Shown here in pieces: positions 35,823 through 44,441 of a stretch of DNA of 64,000 bases (within the stretch, counting starts at the first letter, position 1; the number at the start of each line of letters is the position of its first letter). The stretch covers positions 4,024,001-4,088,000 of the forward strand of contig NC_013132.1 in the NCBI RefSeq assembly GCF_000024005.1. The letters run 5' to 3'. The position numbers were made by a program, and so were the translations under genes. The notes beneath the pieces were generated by a model. That model did not search any database. It saw nothing but the letters and a program-made list of their open reading frames with translations, and was not told the origin of the DNA. The DNA is from Chitinophaga pinensis DSM 2588. GTDB lineage: Bacteria > Bacteroidota > Bacteroidia > Chitinophagales > Chitinophagaceae.

Positions 35823-37232
35823 ATGGACCGGAAGAAAATGCTGCGCGTCATGCTTACAGGATGCGCGTTACTGACTACTATCCTGACCCAGGGACAGACC
35901 CATAAACCCAATATTATCTTCATTCTGGCTGACGATCTGGGATATGGTAATATCAGCGCTTATAACAGCAAAAGCCCTGTTAAAACGCCTAATATTGACA
36001 GACTGGGGCAGGAGGGAATTCAATTCAAGAACTTCTATTCCGGTAATACCGTTTGTGCGCCTTCCCGTTGTGCCCTGCTCACCGGAAAGCATATGGGACA
36101 TGCCTATATCAGGGGGAATACACGCCTTCCCTTACGTGCGGAGGACAGTACCCTGGCGCAGCTGCTGCAAGGGAACGGTTACCGTACCGGTATGTTTGGC
36201 AAATGGGGATTGGGAGAATCCGGTACGACAGGCTCCCCGGAGATCAAAGGTTTTGATACCTTCTTTGGTTATCTGAATCAGCAACATGCACATAACTACT
36301 ATACAGACTATCTCTTTGAAGTAAAGGAAGGACAGATCAGCCGTGTACCCAGGGACACGAATGTCTATTCCCAGGATGAGATCCTGCAACATGCGCTGTC
36401 TTTCATCAATGACAATAAAGACAAGCCTTTTTTCCTTTTCCTGCCATTTACCCTGCCACATGCAGAACTTGCGCCGCCAGCTACTGATATGCAAGCCTTC
36501 CTCAATGCCGATGGCAGCAGTAAGTTAGGTCCGGAAACGCCTTATGAGCGTAAGAACGGGACCTATCGCAGTCAGGAAAATCCACATGCAGCATTCGCAG
36601 CGATGGTCACGAAACTGGACAGGAACGTAGGGGAGATCAGCGCACTGATAAAACAACTTGGTCTTGACGACAATACTTATATCTTCTTTACAAGCGATAA
36701 CGGTCCGCATAGAGAAGGTGGTGCAGACCCCATTTATTTTGACAGTAATGGCCCCCTAAAAGGCATTAAACGCGATCTCTATGAAGGAGGTATCAGAGTA
36801 CCCCTGCTCGTGAGAGCGCCGGGTAAAGTGTCCGCAGGACAGGTTAGCACCATTCCATGGGCGTTCTGGGATGTATTGCCCACTTTGAGTGATATTACGC
36901 ATTCCCCTGTTTTATCCGGAATAGATGGCTTATCTTACACAAAAGCGCTGAACGGAACGAAACCCGCAAGGCAGCATGATCACTTCTATTGGCAGTTTAA
37001 TGAAGGCGGATTACAGGAAGCATTGCTGAAAGACGACTGGAAACTGATCCGCTTTAAAAAACGTGGCACACCCGAACGTTTTGAACTGTACCATCTATCC
37101 GAAGACATAGGAGAAGAACATGACCTGGCCACAAAATACCCACAGAAAGTGAAAGCGCTCTCCGGACTGATGCTGCAATCCAAAATGCCGGCGGAGAACC
37201 CTGAGTTTGACTGGTCGGCTACCGAACAATAA
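35823..37232 (+). CDS. type I sulfatase, exported
   Basis: A 469-residue arylsulfatase-family enzyme that removes sulphate esters from a glycan or small molecule. A signal peptide precedes the metal-binding motif NIIFILADDLGYGN. The formylglycine site is C78 in CAPSRCALLTG, matching C-x-P-S-R. Metal ligands later in the chain are suggested by FTSDNGPH. It needs a formylglycine-generating enzyme, which is not in this window. The GH106-type gene begins 8 bp after the stop, so the two probably act together on a sulphated, rhamnose-containing polymer. Confidence 0.93.
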   Translation: MDRKKMLRVMLTGCALLTTILTQGQTHKPNIIFILADDLGYGNISAYNSKSPVKTPNIDRLGQEGIQFKNFYSGNTVCAPSRCALLTGKHMGHAYIRGNTRLPLRAEDSTLAQLLQGNGYRTGMFGKWGLGESGTTGSPEIKGFDTFFGYLNQQHAHNYYTDYLFEVKEGQISRVPRDTNVYSQDEILQHALSFINDNKDKPFFLFLPFTLPHAELAPPATDMQAFLNADGSSKLGPETPYERKNGTYRSQENPHAAFAAMVTKLDRNVGEISALIKQLGLDDNTYIFFTSDNGPHREGGADPIYFDSNGPLKGIKRDLYEGGIRVPLLVRAPGKVSAGQVSTIPWAFWDVLPTLSDITHSPVLSGIDGLSYTKALNGTKPARQHDHFYWQFNEGGLQEALLKDDWKLIRFKKRGTPERFELYHLSEDIGEEHDLATKYPQKVKALSGLMLQSKMPAENPEFDWSATEQ

Positions 37233-37240
37233 ATGACGTT

Positions 37241-40066
37241 ATGAAAACTGTAATCAGAAGATCCTGTAAGCTACTGCCAGCTATCCTGTCAATGCTGCTT
37301 TTACAGCCGGCTGTCGCCCAACAACCTGCCATACCGCATACTGACACCCTGCGCCCTGACGTATGGCCTGCACCGGGTAACAGGCTGCATCAGCCCTGGA
37401 CCCGCTGGTGGTGGGTAGGAAGTGCGGTAGATGAGAAAAGTCTGGATGCGTCGTTGAAGACATTGCATGATGCGGGATTTGGCGGTGTTGAAATAGCCCC
37501 GATCTATGGGGCGAAAGGATATGAATCCCGATACGTTAGTTTTCTCTCGCCACAGTGGATCGACCTGCTGCGCTATACCGTACAAACAGCTGCCGGATAT
37601 AATATGGGCGTAGATCTGACCACCGGTACGGGATGGCCGTTTGGCGGTCCGCAGCTCACAAAAGCACAAGCCGCTTCCCGTCTCATTATACAAACCTATC
37701 CTGTAAAAGGCGGTACTCCCTTTACAGCACAGATACGGATCAACGATAATAAACAACAAGGGGCTGCTTTACAGGCCCTGACCGCTTACAATGGCAAACA
37801 ACGTATCTCCCTGATCAGTAAAGTAGATAAGGAGGGTAAACTCCAATGGATACCGCCTGCGGGTGACTGGACCCTGTATGCTTTGTTTAGCGGCTGGACG
37901 CTGCAGCAGGTAAAAAGGGCTGCTCCGGGTGGAGAAGGATATACCCTGGATCATCTTTCTGCCACTGCCTTACCGGTATACCTGCAACGTTTTGATACTG
38001 CCTTTAAAGGCAAGTCGCCGGGTGTACGCTCCTTCTATAACGATAGCTATGAAGTATATAACGCAGACTGGACGCCTGCGTTTTTCAGCGCCTTTAAAAC
38101 ACACAGGGGCTATGACCTCCGGGAATACCTGCCGGAACTCATCAGCGAAGAGAAGAGCGAAACGGCAGGCAGGGTAAAGTCTGACTACCGCGAAACCATG
38201 TCCGAATTACTCCTTGACAATTTTACTCGTCCCTGGACCCAATGGGCACATCGCTACAATAGTGTGTCAAAGAACCAGGCGCATGGCTCTCCCGGTAATC
38301 TCCTTGATCTGTACGCAGCAGTCGATATCCCTGAATGCGAAACCTTCGGCTCTACTTATTTCCCGATCCCCGGACTCAGAAGAGACAGTGCCGATATCCG
38401 GATTGTAGCTCCTGATCCGGTTATGTTGAAATTCGCCTCCTCCGCTGCGCATGTAACAGGACATCCCCTGGTGTCCTGTGAGACATTCACCTGGCTGACG
38501 GAGCATTTCAAGACCTCCCTTTCCCAGTGTAAACCTGAAGTGGAACAGGCATTTCTGGCCGGTGTCAATCATGTATTTTATCATGGGAATACCTTTTCTC
38601 CGCCGGATGTACCCTGGCCAGGCTGGTTGTTCTATGCCTCGGTCAATTTCGTACCTACTAATAGTTGCTGGCCGCACCTGACAGGACTGAACAACTACAT
38701 TTCCCGGGTACAATCCGTACTACAGACCGGCATCCCTGACAATGAACTGCTGATCTACTGGCCGGTATATGATTGCTGGGAAAATCCCAAAGGGAAAGAT
38801 TTGCCATTGAAAGTCCATGATATCGATGAATGGCTGCACCCTACACCTTTCTATAAACAGGTAAAAAGTTTGCAACAGGCAGGGTATTCACTGGATTTTA
38901 TTTCAGATAAACAACTGGGCAAGACGCTGGTGCAGGGAAGAAAACTCATTACGAGTACCAATGCAGCCCCCTATAAGGTGCTGATCATTCCTGCAATGAA
39001 ACTTATGCCCCTGCAGACATTTCAGCAGATCATCAAACTTGTAGAAGCGGGAGCTACTGTCATCTTTGAATCGATGCCGGAAGATGTTCCTGGTCTGCAT
39101 GATCTTGATAAACGCAGACAGCAGCTGAAAGCACTGCAGCAAAAAGTGAAAGGGGCTTTATCAGGCAAAATAGCCGGCACCAGGCTGGGAAAAGGCACTA
39201 TATACAACTATGACGGGATACAGGAAGCCTTACACATACAGCATATCGATGGAGAAAAACTAACAGCGAAAGGCTTACAGTTTATCCGCAGAAAAGACAA
39301 AGACAGAACCTGGTATTATATCGTCAATCACACGGCGGATGCTGTAGATGATGCGGTCCCTTTTAACCAGATGGGTGCTGAAGATACCGTCTTACTCCTC
39401 GATCCGATGACAGGAGTATATGGTCCCGCAACAGTGGGCCATCACCATGTGAATGATGTGGTCAGGATCCAGTTGCAACCCGGCCAGTCGCTGATAGTAA
39501 GAACCGGTCCGGTCACTGCCGCAGAGCAGGCGGTTGGCAACTGGAGATACCTGAATAAACCAGGAACGCCGCTTCCTTTATCGGGCAAATGGGACCTGAC
39601 CTTTACCCAGGGAGGCCCTTTTAAGCCCGCCGACCGCCAATTGGACCAGCTGGTATCCTGGACAAGTCTTTCCGATACCGCAGCAGCTTCCTATAGTGGT
39701 TCAGCGGTTTATACCCAGACATTTACCCTGCCGGATAAGCTGGAAAAGGAATATCTGCTGGACCTGGGGAAAGTGCACGAAAGTGCCAGGGTCACCATCA
39801 ACGGACAAGACGCCGGTATCTACTGGGCCATTCCTTTCCAGGGAAGGGTGGGGCAATATCTGCGTCCAGGTAAAAATGAGATCAGGATAGAAGTAGCCAA
39901 TCTGATGGCCAACCGGATCCGTTATATGGATCAACATGGCATTCCCTGGCGAAACTATCATGAGATCAATTTCGTCAATATCAATTATAAGTCTTTTGAT
40001 GCTGCAGGCTGGCCCCTGCAGGCTTCTGGTCTGATCGGTCCGGTCACATTGATCCCCCATCAATAG
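37241..40066 (+). CDS. GH106-type alpha-L-rhamnosidase-like glycoside hydrolase
   Basis: A 941-residue exported hydrolase (signal peptide ending AVAQ). The N-terminal WTRWWWVGSAVDEKSLDASL and AGFGGVEIAPIYG resemble the GH106 start. The barrel is followed by a C-terminal galactose-binding-like or GH2-type sugar-binding domain (DLGKVHESARVTINGQDAGI). It forms an operon with the upstream sulfatase. The family cleaves terminal rhamnose from pectic or sulphated glycans. Other related families of unassigned activity cannot be excluded. Confidence 0.85.
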   Translation: MKTVIRRSCKLLPAILSMLLLQPAVAQQPAIPHTDTLRPDVWPAPGNRLHQPWTRWWWVGSAVDEKSLDASLKTLHDAGFGGVEIAPIYGAKGYESRYVSFLSPQWIDLLRYTVQTAAGYNMGVDLTTGTGWPFGGPQLTKAQAASRLIIQTYPVKGGTPFTAQIRINDNKQQGAALQALTAYNGKQRISLISKVDKEGKLQWIPPAGDWTLYALFSGWTLQQVKRAAPGGEGYTLDHLSATALPVYLQRFDTAFKGKSPGVRSFYNDSYEVYNADWTPAFFSAFKTHRGYDLREYLPELISEEKSETAGRVKSDYRETMSELLLDNFTRPWTQWAHRYNSVSKNQAHGSPGNLLDLYAAVDIPECETFGSTYFPIPGLRRDSADIRIVAPDPVMLKFASSAAHVTGHPLVSCETFTWLTEHFKTSLSQCKPEVEQAFLAGVNHVFYHGNTFSPPDVPWPGWLFYASVNFVPTNSCWPHLTGLNNYISRVQSVLQTGIPDNELLIYWPVYDCWENPKGKDLPLKVHDIDEWLHPTPFYKQVKSLQQAGYSLDFISDKQLGKTLVQGRKLITSTNAAPYKVLIIPAMKLMPLQTFQQIIKLVEAGATVIFESMPEDVPGLHDLDKRRQQLKALQQKVKGALSGKIAGTRLGKGTIYNYDGIQEALHIQHIDGEKLTAKGLQFIRRKDKDRTWYYIVNHTADAVDDAVPFNQMGAEDTVLLLDPMTGVYGPATVGHHHVNDVVRIQLQPGQSLIVRTGPVTAAEQAVGNWRYLNKPGTPLPLSGKWDLTFTQGGPFKPADRQLDQLVSWTSLSDTAAASYSGSAVYTQTFTLPDKLEKEYLLDLGKVHESARVTINGQDAGIYWAIPFQGRVGQYLRPGKNEIRIEVANLMANRIRYMDQHGIPWRNYHEINFVNINYKSFDAAGWPLQASGLIGPVTLIPHQ

Positions 40067-40117
40067 CGTTTAAGAAAACCCGTTTCCTGGAATGTTTGAA
40101 TTTTGTAACTTAGCAGT

Positions 40118-41020
40118 ATGGCAGAAACACAAACATTAGCGGAATTCTATCAGCAGAAGTTCAACTGGCTGCCTGAAAACCTACAGCAGGATATAGGACA
40201 TTTCAATGTGTTCCGGTTGGAAGACTTCCAGGGGCCGTCTGCAAAGACCTTTAAATACAGCCGCCGGGATTTTTATAAGATCAACCTGGTCAGAGGCCGG
40301 AATGTCTATCACTATGCAGATAAAAGCGTAGAACTGGATGGCAGCACCCTGACTTTCTTCAATCCCCAGGTACCTTATACATATGAGACCCTGTCTGAAA
40401 CAAAGACAGGTTTCTTCTGTATATTTAAAGAAGGCTTCTTTACGGAGCGTATGAGAGGCAGTATCAATGAATTACCCATGTTCGCCCCGGGAGGTAAACC
40501 TTCTTATATGCTGACGGAAGAACAGGATGCACACGTCAGCCAGATCTTCACCAAAATGCTGGAGGAGATCAACTCTGATTACCGGTATAAGTATGATCTG
40601 CTGATGAACTATGTGACTGAAATGATCCATTATGCCCTGAAACTGGAGCCTACCGGGACATTATATAAACATCCCGATGCCAAATCCAGGATCACCTCTA
40701 TCTTCACAGAACTGCTTGAAAGACAGTTTCCTATTGAATCCCCATCCCAGCGATTCACACTCCGTTCAGCCAAGGATTTTGCAGACCACCTGGCCGTACA
40801 CGTCAATCACCTGAACAGGGCCATCAAGGAAACCACTGGTAAAACTACCACCGAGCACATCTCAGAACGTCTGGTCAGCGAGGCCAAAGCCCTGCTGAAA
40901 CACACCAACTGGAACGTTTCTGAGATCAGTTACTGCCTGGGCTTTGAGGAACCGGCCCATTTCAACAACTTTTTCAGGAAACAGACCAGCCAGACGCCAT
41001 CCTCTTTCAGGATTGTTTGA
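40118..41020 (+). CDS. AraC-family transcriptional regulator
   Basis: A 300-residue regulator with an N-terminal cupin-like sensor (INLVRGRNVYHYADKSVELDG) and a C-terminal AraC domain: SAKDFADHLAVHVNHLNRAI and WNVSEISYCLGFEEPAHFNN form the two helix-turn-helices. The 3' end is 80 bp from the short-chain dehydrogenase at 41101, a likely target. The 50-bp gap to the rhamnosidase gene means it could also belong to that operon. The inducer is unknown. Confidence 0.88.
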   Translation: MAETQTLAEFYQQKFNWLPENLQQDIGHFNVFRLEDFQGPSAKTFKYSRRDFYKINLVRGRNVYHYADKSVELDGSTLTFFNPQVPYTYETLSETKTGFFCIFKEGFFTERMRGSINELPMFAPGGKPSYMLTEEQDAHVSQIFTKMLEEINSDYRYKYDLLMNYVTEMIHYALKLEPTGTLYKHPDAKSRITSIFTELLERQFPIESPSQRFTLRSAKDFADHLAVHVNHLNRAIKETTGKTTTEHISERLVSEAKALLKHTNWNVSEISYCLGFEEPAHFNNFFRKQTSQTPSSFRIV

Positions 41021-41100
41021 ATTCCGCAAGTATTGCTTTGAATGATGTAATAACCGGCATAGAGATCCGATGTAGTTTTGCATCATTAAACTTAGCAACG

Positions 41101-41940
41101 ATGAGCAACAACAACAACAGAGTATGGTTTGTAACTGGTGCTTCCAAGGGATTGGGATTAAGCCTGGTAAAACAGCTGCTGGCCACAGGTCAACGCGTGG
41201 CAGCAACATCAAGAAAGATAGGAGAACTGGTAAAGGCGGTAAGTGAACAGTCTGCAGATTTCCTCCCACTGGAAACTGACCTGGTGAGTGAAACCAGTGT
41301 AACAGCAGCGATTGAAAAGACAATTGCTACTTTCGGCAGACTGGATGTCGTAGTAAACAATGCGGGTTATGGTATCGGCGGTAGTATAGAAGAACTGACT
41401 GATAAAGAAACCCGGGATGCCTTCGACGTCAATGTTTTCGGTACACTCAATGTGATCCGCCTGGCAATGCCGCAGTTAAGGGCACAGCGTTCAGGACACA
41501 TCATCAATATCTCATCCATCGCAGGTATTGCGCCAGCCACCGGTTGGTCCATCTATGGTGCAGCAAAACATGCGGTGATAGGTCTGAGCGAAGTACTGGC
41601 AGAAGATGTGAAAGAGTTTGGTATCAAAGTGACCGTTGTAGCGCCGGGCGCATTCAGGACCAGTTTCCTGACAAAAGAATCACTGACCATGGCGAAAAAT
41701 AAGATTCCGGAATATACCGCTATCAGAAATTCGCATGAGAAATACGAGTCAATGGATGGTCAACAGGCAGGAGATCCTGACAAAGCAGCGGCAGCCATGA
41801 TCGCGATTGTCAACGAACAAAAGCCTCCTGTATACCTGTTACTGGGTTCAGATGCTTACGAACGGGGTATGGCTAAACTGGAGTTATTGAAAGACGCTTT
41901 TAAAGAAAAAGAAGCATTGACAAAATCTACCAGCTTTTAA
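41101..41940 (+). CDS. short-chain dehydrogenase/reductase (SDR)
   Basis: A 279-residue classical SDR. The ATG at 41101 gives VWFVTGASKGLGL, the dinucleotide-binding motif; an earlier TTG start is unlikely. The NNAGYG motif and the catalytic YGAAK tetrad segment are intact. It resembles the second SDR at 42904 and follows an AraC regulator, with a TetR regulator between the two paralogues. The substrate is unknown. Confidence 0.9.
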   Translation: MSNNNNRVWFVTGASKGLGLSLVKQLLATGQRVAATSRKIGELVKAVSEQSADFLPLETDLVSETSVTAAIEKTIATFGRLDVVVNNAGYGIGGSIEELTDKETRDAFDVNVFGTLNVIRLAMPQLRAQRSGHIINISSIAGIAPATGWSIYGAAKHAVIGLSEVLAEDVKEFGIKVTVVAPGAFRTSFLTKESLTMAKNKIPEYTAIRNSHEKYESMDGQQAGDPDKAAAAMIAIVNEQKPPVYLLLGSDAYERGMAKLELLKDAFKEKEALTKSTSF

Positions 41941-42003
41941 AGCCTTTGTTATATGACTACAAACCATGAGACTGCAGCAGTAAAAGCTACAGTCAACAAA
42001 AAA

Positions 42004-42033
42004 GAGGCTATCCGCCATATGGTGGGTAGCCTC
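42004..42033 (-). terminator. terminator of the TetR gene (minus strand)
   Basis: A 30-bp near-perfect hairpin (GAGGCTATCCGCCAT paired with ATGGTGGGTAGCCTC, two wobble pairs). On the minus strand it is followed by a T-tract. Two bases of the TetR stop codon lie inside the stem. Confidence 0.75.
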
Positions 42034-42613
42034 ACTTCAGCATTGACATTGTTAGTCTGATAATGTCGTCAAACACTTTCTTGTCAGCACCCGATTTCGA
42101 GTGCGCAGTCAATCCCCAGAGGTTATTCATGATAAAACGCGCCAGTGAACGGGGCGTATTTTCTTTAGAGATCTGTCCCAAATCCTGACCACGTTTGATC
42201 GCTCCCGTAAACCCATTTTCCAGCGCTTCCCTGTTTTCCTTTACAATCTCCGCAATTTCCTCATCATGTGTGGCCAGTTCCATAATGGAATTAACCATGA
42301 AACAACCTCTTTTGTCTTCATTGACAAAGCAGTTGTTTTTAGAAATAATGAACAGTGATTTCAGCGTTTCAGGTACATTCTCTGCAGTAGCCAGTAGCTC
42401 AAGGATATTGCCCGTCACCGTATTCCTGTAACGTGTCAGCGCACTGATAAACAGGCTACGTTTATCGCCATATGTATCATACAGACTGGAACGACTCAGT
42501 CCCAGCTCGTCCAGGATCTCCTGCGGAGAAGTCCCGTTGTAGCCTTTGTGCCAGAAAAACTGCATCGCTTTATCTAACACTTCCTCTTCGTCAAATCTTT
42601 TTGTTCGTGCCAT
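42032..42613 (-). CDS. TetR-family transcriptional regulator
   Basis: A 193-residue repressor. The DNA-binding N-terminus is RFDEEEVLDKAMQFFWHKGY followed by SPQEILDELGLSRSSLYDTYG, the typical TetR helix-turn-helix. The ATG at 42613 (MARTKRF) is preferred. It faces away from the SDR at 42904. The shared intergenic region contains a heptad element and three GGAAC-N4-GTTCC-type palindromes near the SDR promoter, the probable operators. A repressor of SDR expression is likely. Confidence 0.9.
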   Translation of the reverse strand: MARTKRFDEEEVLDKAMQFFWHKGYNGTSPQEILDELGLSRSSLYDTYGDKRSLFISALTRYRNTVTGNILELLATAENVPETLKSLFIISKNNCFVNEDKRGCFMVNSIMELATHDEEIAEIVKENREALENGFTGAIKRGQDLGQISKENTPRSLARFIMNNLWGLTAHSKSGADKKVFDDIIRLTMSMLK

Positions 42614-42620
42614 ATGATGT

Positions 42621-42769
42621 AATTCAATTAACAATTAGGAATTAAGAATTAAGAATTGGAATGCAGCGGAGATCTTCGCGTTAATTCTTAATTCTTAATT
42701 CTTAATTCTTAATTCTTAATTCTTAATTCTTAATTCTTAATTCTTAATTCTTAATTCTTAATTCTTAAT
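42621..42769. repeat. heptad inverted-arm element, longest right arm
   Basis: Left arm of about five units (42621-42658), a 23-bp core (42660-42682) identical to 32985-33007, and a right arm of twelve or more TTAATTC units to 42769. It lies between the divergent TetR and SDR genes, just upstream of the operator cluster. Confidence 0.93.
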
Positions 42770-42786
42770 CATAAAGGTACGTAATC

Positions 42787-42800
42787 GGAACTAATATTCC
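42787..42800. promoter_or_regulatory. third, degenerate TetR-type operator
   Basis: GGAACTAATATTCC, one base off the GGAAC-N4-GTTCC dyad. It lies 30 bp upstream of the first full operator. Confidence 0.5.
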
Positions 42801-42827
42801 GGAATTTTTAAAAAAGAAGCAGATTTA

Positions 42828-42875
42828 TTTGGAACTTTTGTTCCGTTATAACTACCTTAGCGGAACAAAAGTTCC
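42828..42875 (+). promoter_or_regulatory. SDR promoter with two perfect TetR-type operators
   Basis: Operators GGAACTTTTGTTCC (42831-42844) and GGAACAAAAGTTCC (42862-42875) are each an interrupted palindrome and mirror one another. The probable -33 TTTG (42828-42831) overlaps the first, and -7-like TACCTTAG (42853-42860) lies between them at 21-bp spacing. Repressor binding would block polymerase. The SDR ATG follows 28 bp later. Confidence 0.7.
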
Positions 42876-42903
42876 AGTATTATAAAAATCATCATCCTCA
42901 GAT

Positions 42904-43722
42904 ATGAAAAAGACAGTATTCATTACAGGTACCAGCAGCGGACTGGGTAAGCTGACCGCTAAATATTTTGCATCACAGGGTTGGAATGTAGCCGCTACCA
43001 TGCGTACACCAGAGAAAGAAACAGAGCTGACGCAATATGAAAATATAAAGATCTTTAAACTGGATGTGACGGATATCGCACAGGTAAATACAGCAGTAGC
43101 AGCGGCGGTTGCTGCATTCGGTAAAATTGATGTCGTAGTAAATAATGCGGGGGCAGGCACATACGGTGCATTGGAGTTGGCAAAAGAAGAAACAATTGAC
43201 TGGCAGTTTGCAACAAACGTACGCGGCCCTATCAATGTTATCCGTGCCTTCCTGCCGCATTTCAGGGCACAGAAAGGAGGGAAGTTCATCAACATCAGTT
43301 CCTTCATGGGCGTGACTACCGCCGTACCTGTCGGCTCTTTATATAACATGTCCAAATTTGCACTGGAAGGACTGACCGAAGGACTGTATTATGAACTGGA
43401 GCCATTGAATATTAGTTTGCACCTGATAGAACAGGGCGGATCGAGTGGTAACAGTTTCGTAGATAAAGTCATTTGGAATGAACATCCGGAAATAACGGAT
43501 TACGAAGCCATTACAACACGCGTCAGGCAGATGATGCAGGAGGCAAAGAATGGCCCGCTGGACGATCCGCAAACCATTGTAGATGCTATCTACGCCCTGG
43601 CTACCGGCGCCAGTAAACAGTTCCGTACTGTACTGAGCGCAATGGGTAATCAACTGATGGAAATGCGTAGATCAATGCCAATAGAAAATTATCTGGACAC
43701 AGTGGCTGGATGGTATAAGTAA
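42904..43722 (+). CDS. short-chain dehydrogenase/reductase, TetR-controlled
   Basis: A 272-residue classical SDR. The cofactor motif is VFITGTSSGLGKL and NNAGAG follows; the catalytic Y147-x-x-x-K151 (YNMSK) is present. It is probably induced when the divergent TetR repressor binds a ligand. A terminator follows, so it is monocistronic. It resembles the SDR at 41101. The likely substrate is an aldehyde or ketone, possibly a xenobiotic; this is inference. Confidence 0.9.
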   Translation: MKKTVFITGTSSGLGKLTAKYFASQGWNVAATMRTPEKETELTQYENIKIFKLDVTDIAQVNTAVAAAVAAFGKIDVVVNNAGAGTYGALELAKEETIDWQFATNVRGPINVIRAFLPHFRAQKGGKFINISSFMGVTTAVPVGSLYNMSKFALEGLTEGLYYELEPLNISLHLIEQGGSSGNSFVDKVIWNEHPEITDYEAITTRVRQMMQEAKNGPLDDPQTIVDAIYALATGASKQFRTVLSAMGNQLMEMRRSMPIENYLDTVAGWYK

Positions 43723-43727
43723 TCTGT

Positions 43728-43756
43728 AAAAGGTCCTGCGAAAGCAGGGCCTTTTT
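43728..43756 (+). terminator. rho-independent terminator after the SDR
   Basis: AAAGGTCCTGC and GCAGGGCCTTT form a stem closed by a GAAA tetraloop, followed by T residues. Confidence 0.85.
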
Positions 43757-43772
43757 ACTGAAATAAAGAATA

Positions 43773-44441
43773 ATGACTATATTTCGGTCATTAACTATGT
43801 CAATGGACCAGACCACTCACGCCTCCCTACGCAAAAAAATATCCATTCATACCCAGATCCTTGCAGCCGTTCTGTTTATCGGTCTGCTGCCGCATATCAG
43901 ACATTATTTATATCCTTCCCGTAATGTATTGGATGTCCTCAGTCTGTATGTTTTCCCGGAAAAACTATGGGAGTGGGCTATACTGATCCCTTTTGGCATA
44001 TTGTTCTATGCCATCTTCCTGATCCCCATCTTCGTCGTTATTTTTTTACTGTTCCGCTGGGGCAGGGGGTATGCGACTGACGCTGGAAAGGGCAGAAAGG
44101 TCCGTAACTGGCTCATTGTTTTTACGCTGGTATTGGCATATGGTTGGGGAGAACCGGTCTTGTATTGTATACAAAAGGTATTTCCACCAAAAGAAGTAAA
44201 CCCTTTCCCTCCGGGTGTGATCAGGTGGGCGGAGCCTTCCCTGGAAGCGGAAGAAGCTACTCTCCAGCTTATTCTTAACAAAGGGCAGATTATCGACGAG
44301 ACAACACAAAGGGTACTATATCTTGTTGTCCTGCTGTTATATACGATAGAAACAGGCTGGATATTTTCACTCCTCTGGAAGGCCGAGGCCTATGAGAAAA
44401 AGCAGTCTTTTACTGATGCAAACGGCTCATCTCTTTCTTAA
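43773..44441 (+). CDS. multi-pass membrane protein of unknown function
   Basis: A 222-residue protein with hydrophobic segments near residues 29-45, 70-95, 110-130 and 185-205. It is not recognised as a family. The start is uncertain: ATG at 43773 is used, but a -7-like TATATTTC at 43778-43785 would favour ATG 43797 or 43803. Its 3' end overlaps the convergent gene at 44410 by about 32 bp. Confidence 0.6.
   Translation: MTIFRSLTMSMDQTTHASLRKKISIHTQILAAVLFIGLLPHIRHYLYPSRNVLDVLSLYVFPEKLWEWAILIPFGILFYAIFLIPIFVVIFLLFRWGRGYATDAGKGRKVRNWLIVFTLVLAYGWGEPVLYCIQKVFPPKEVNPFPPGVIRWAEPSLEAEEATLQLILNKGQIIDETTQRVLYLVVLLLYTIETGWIFSLLWKAEAYEKKQSFTDANGSSLS

Noticed and set aside
42621..42769. Heptad repeats as a CRISPR array
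   Set aside because: Units are only 7 bp and contiguous, without spacers of constant length, and no cas genes are present.
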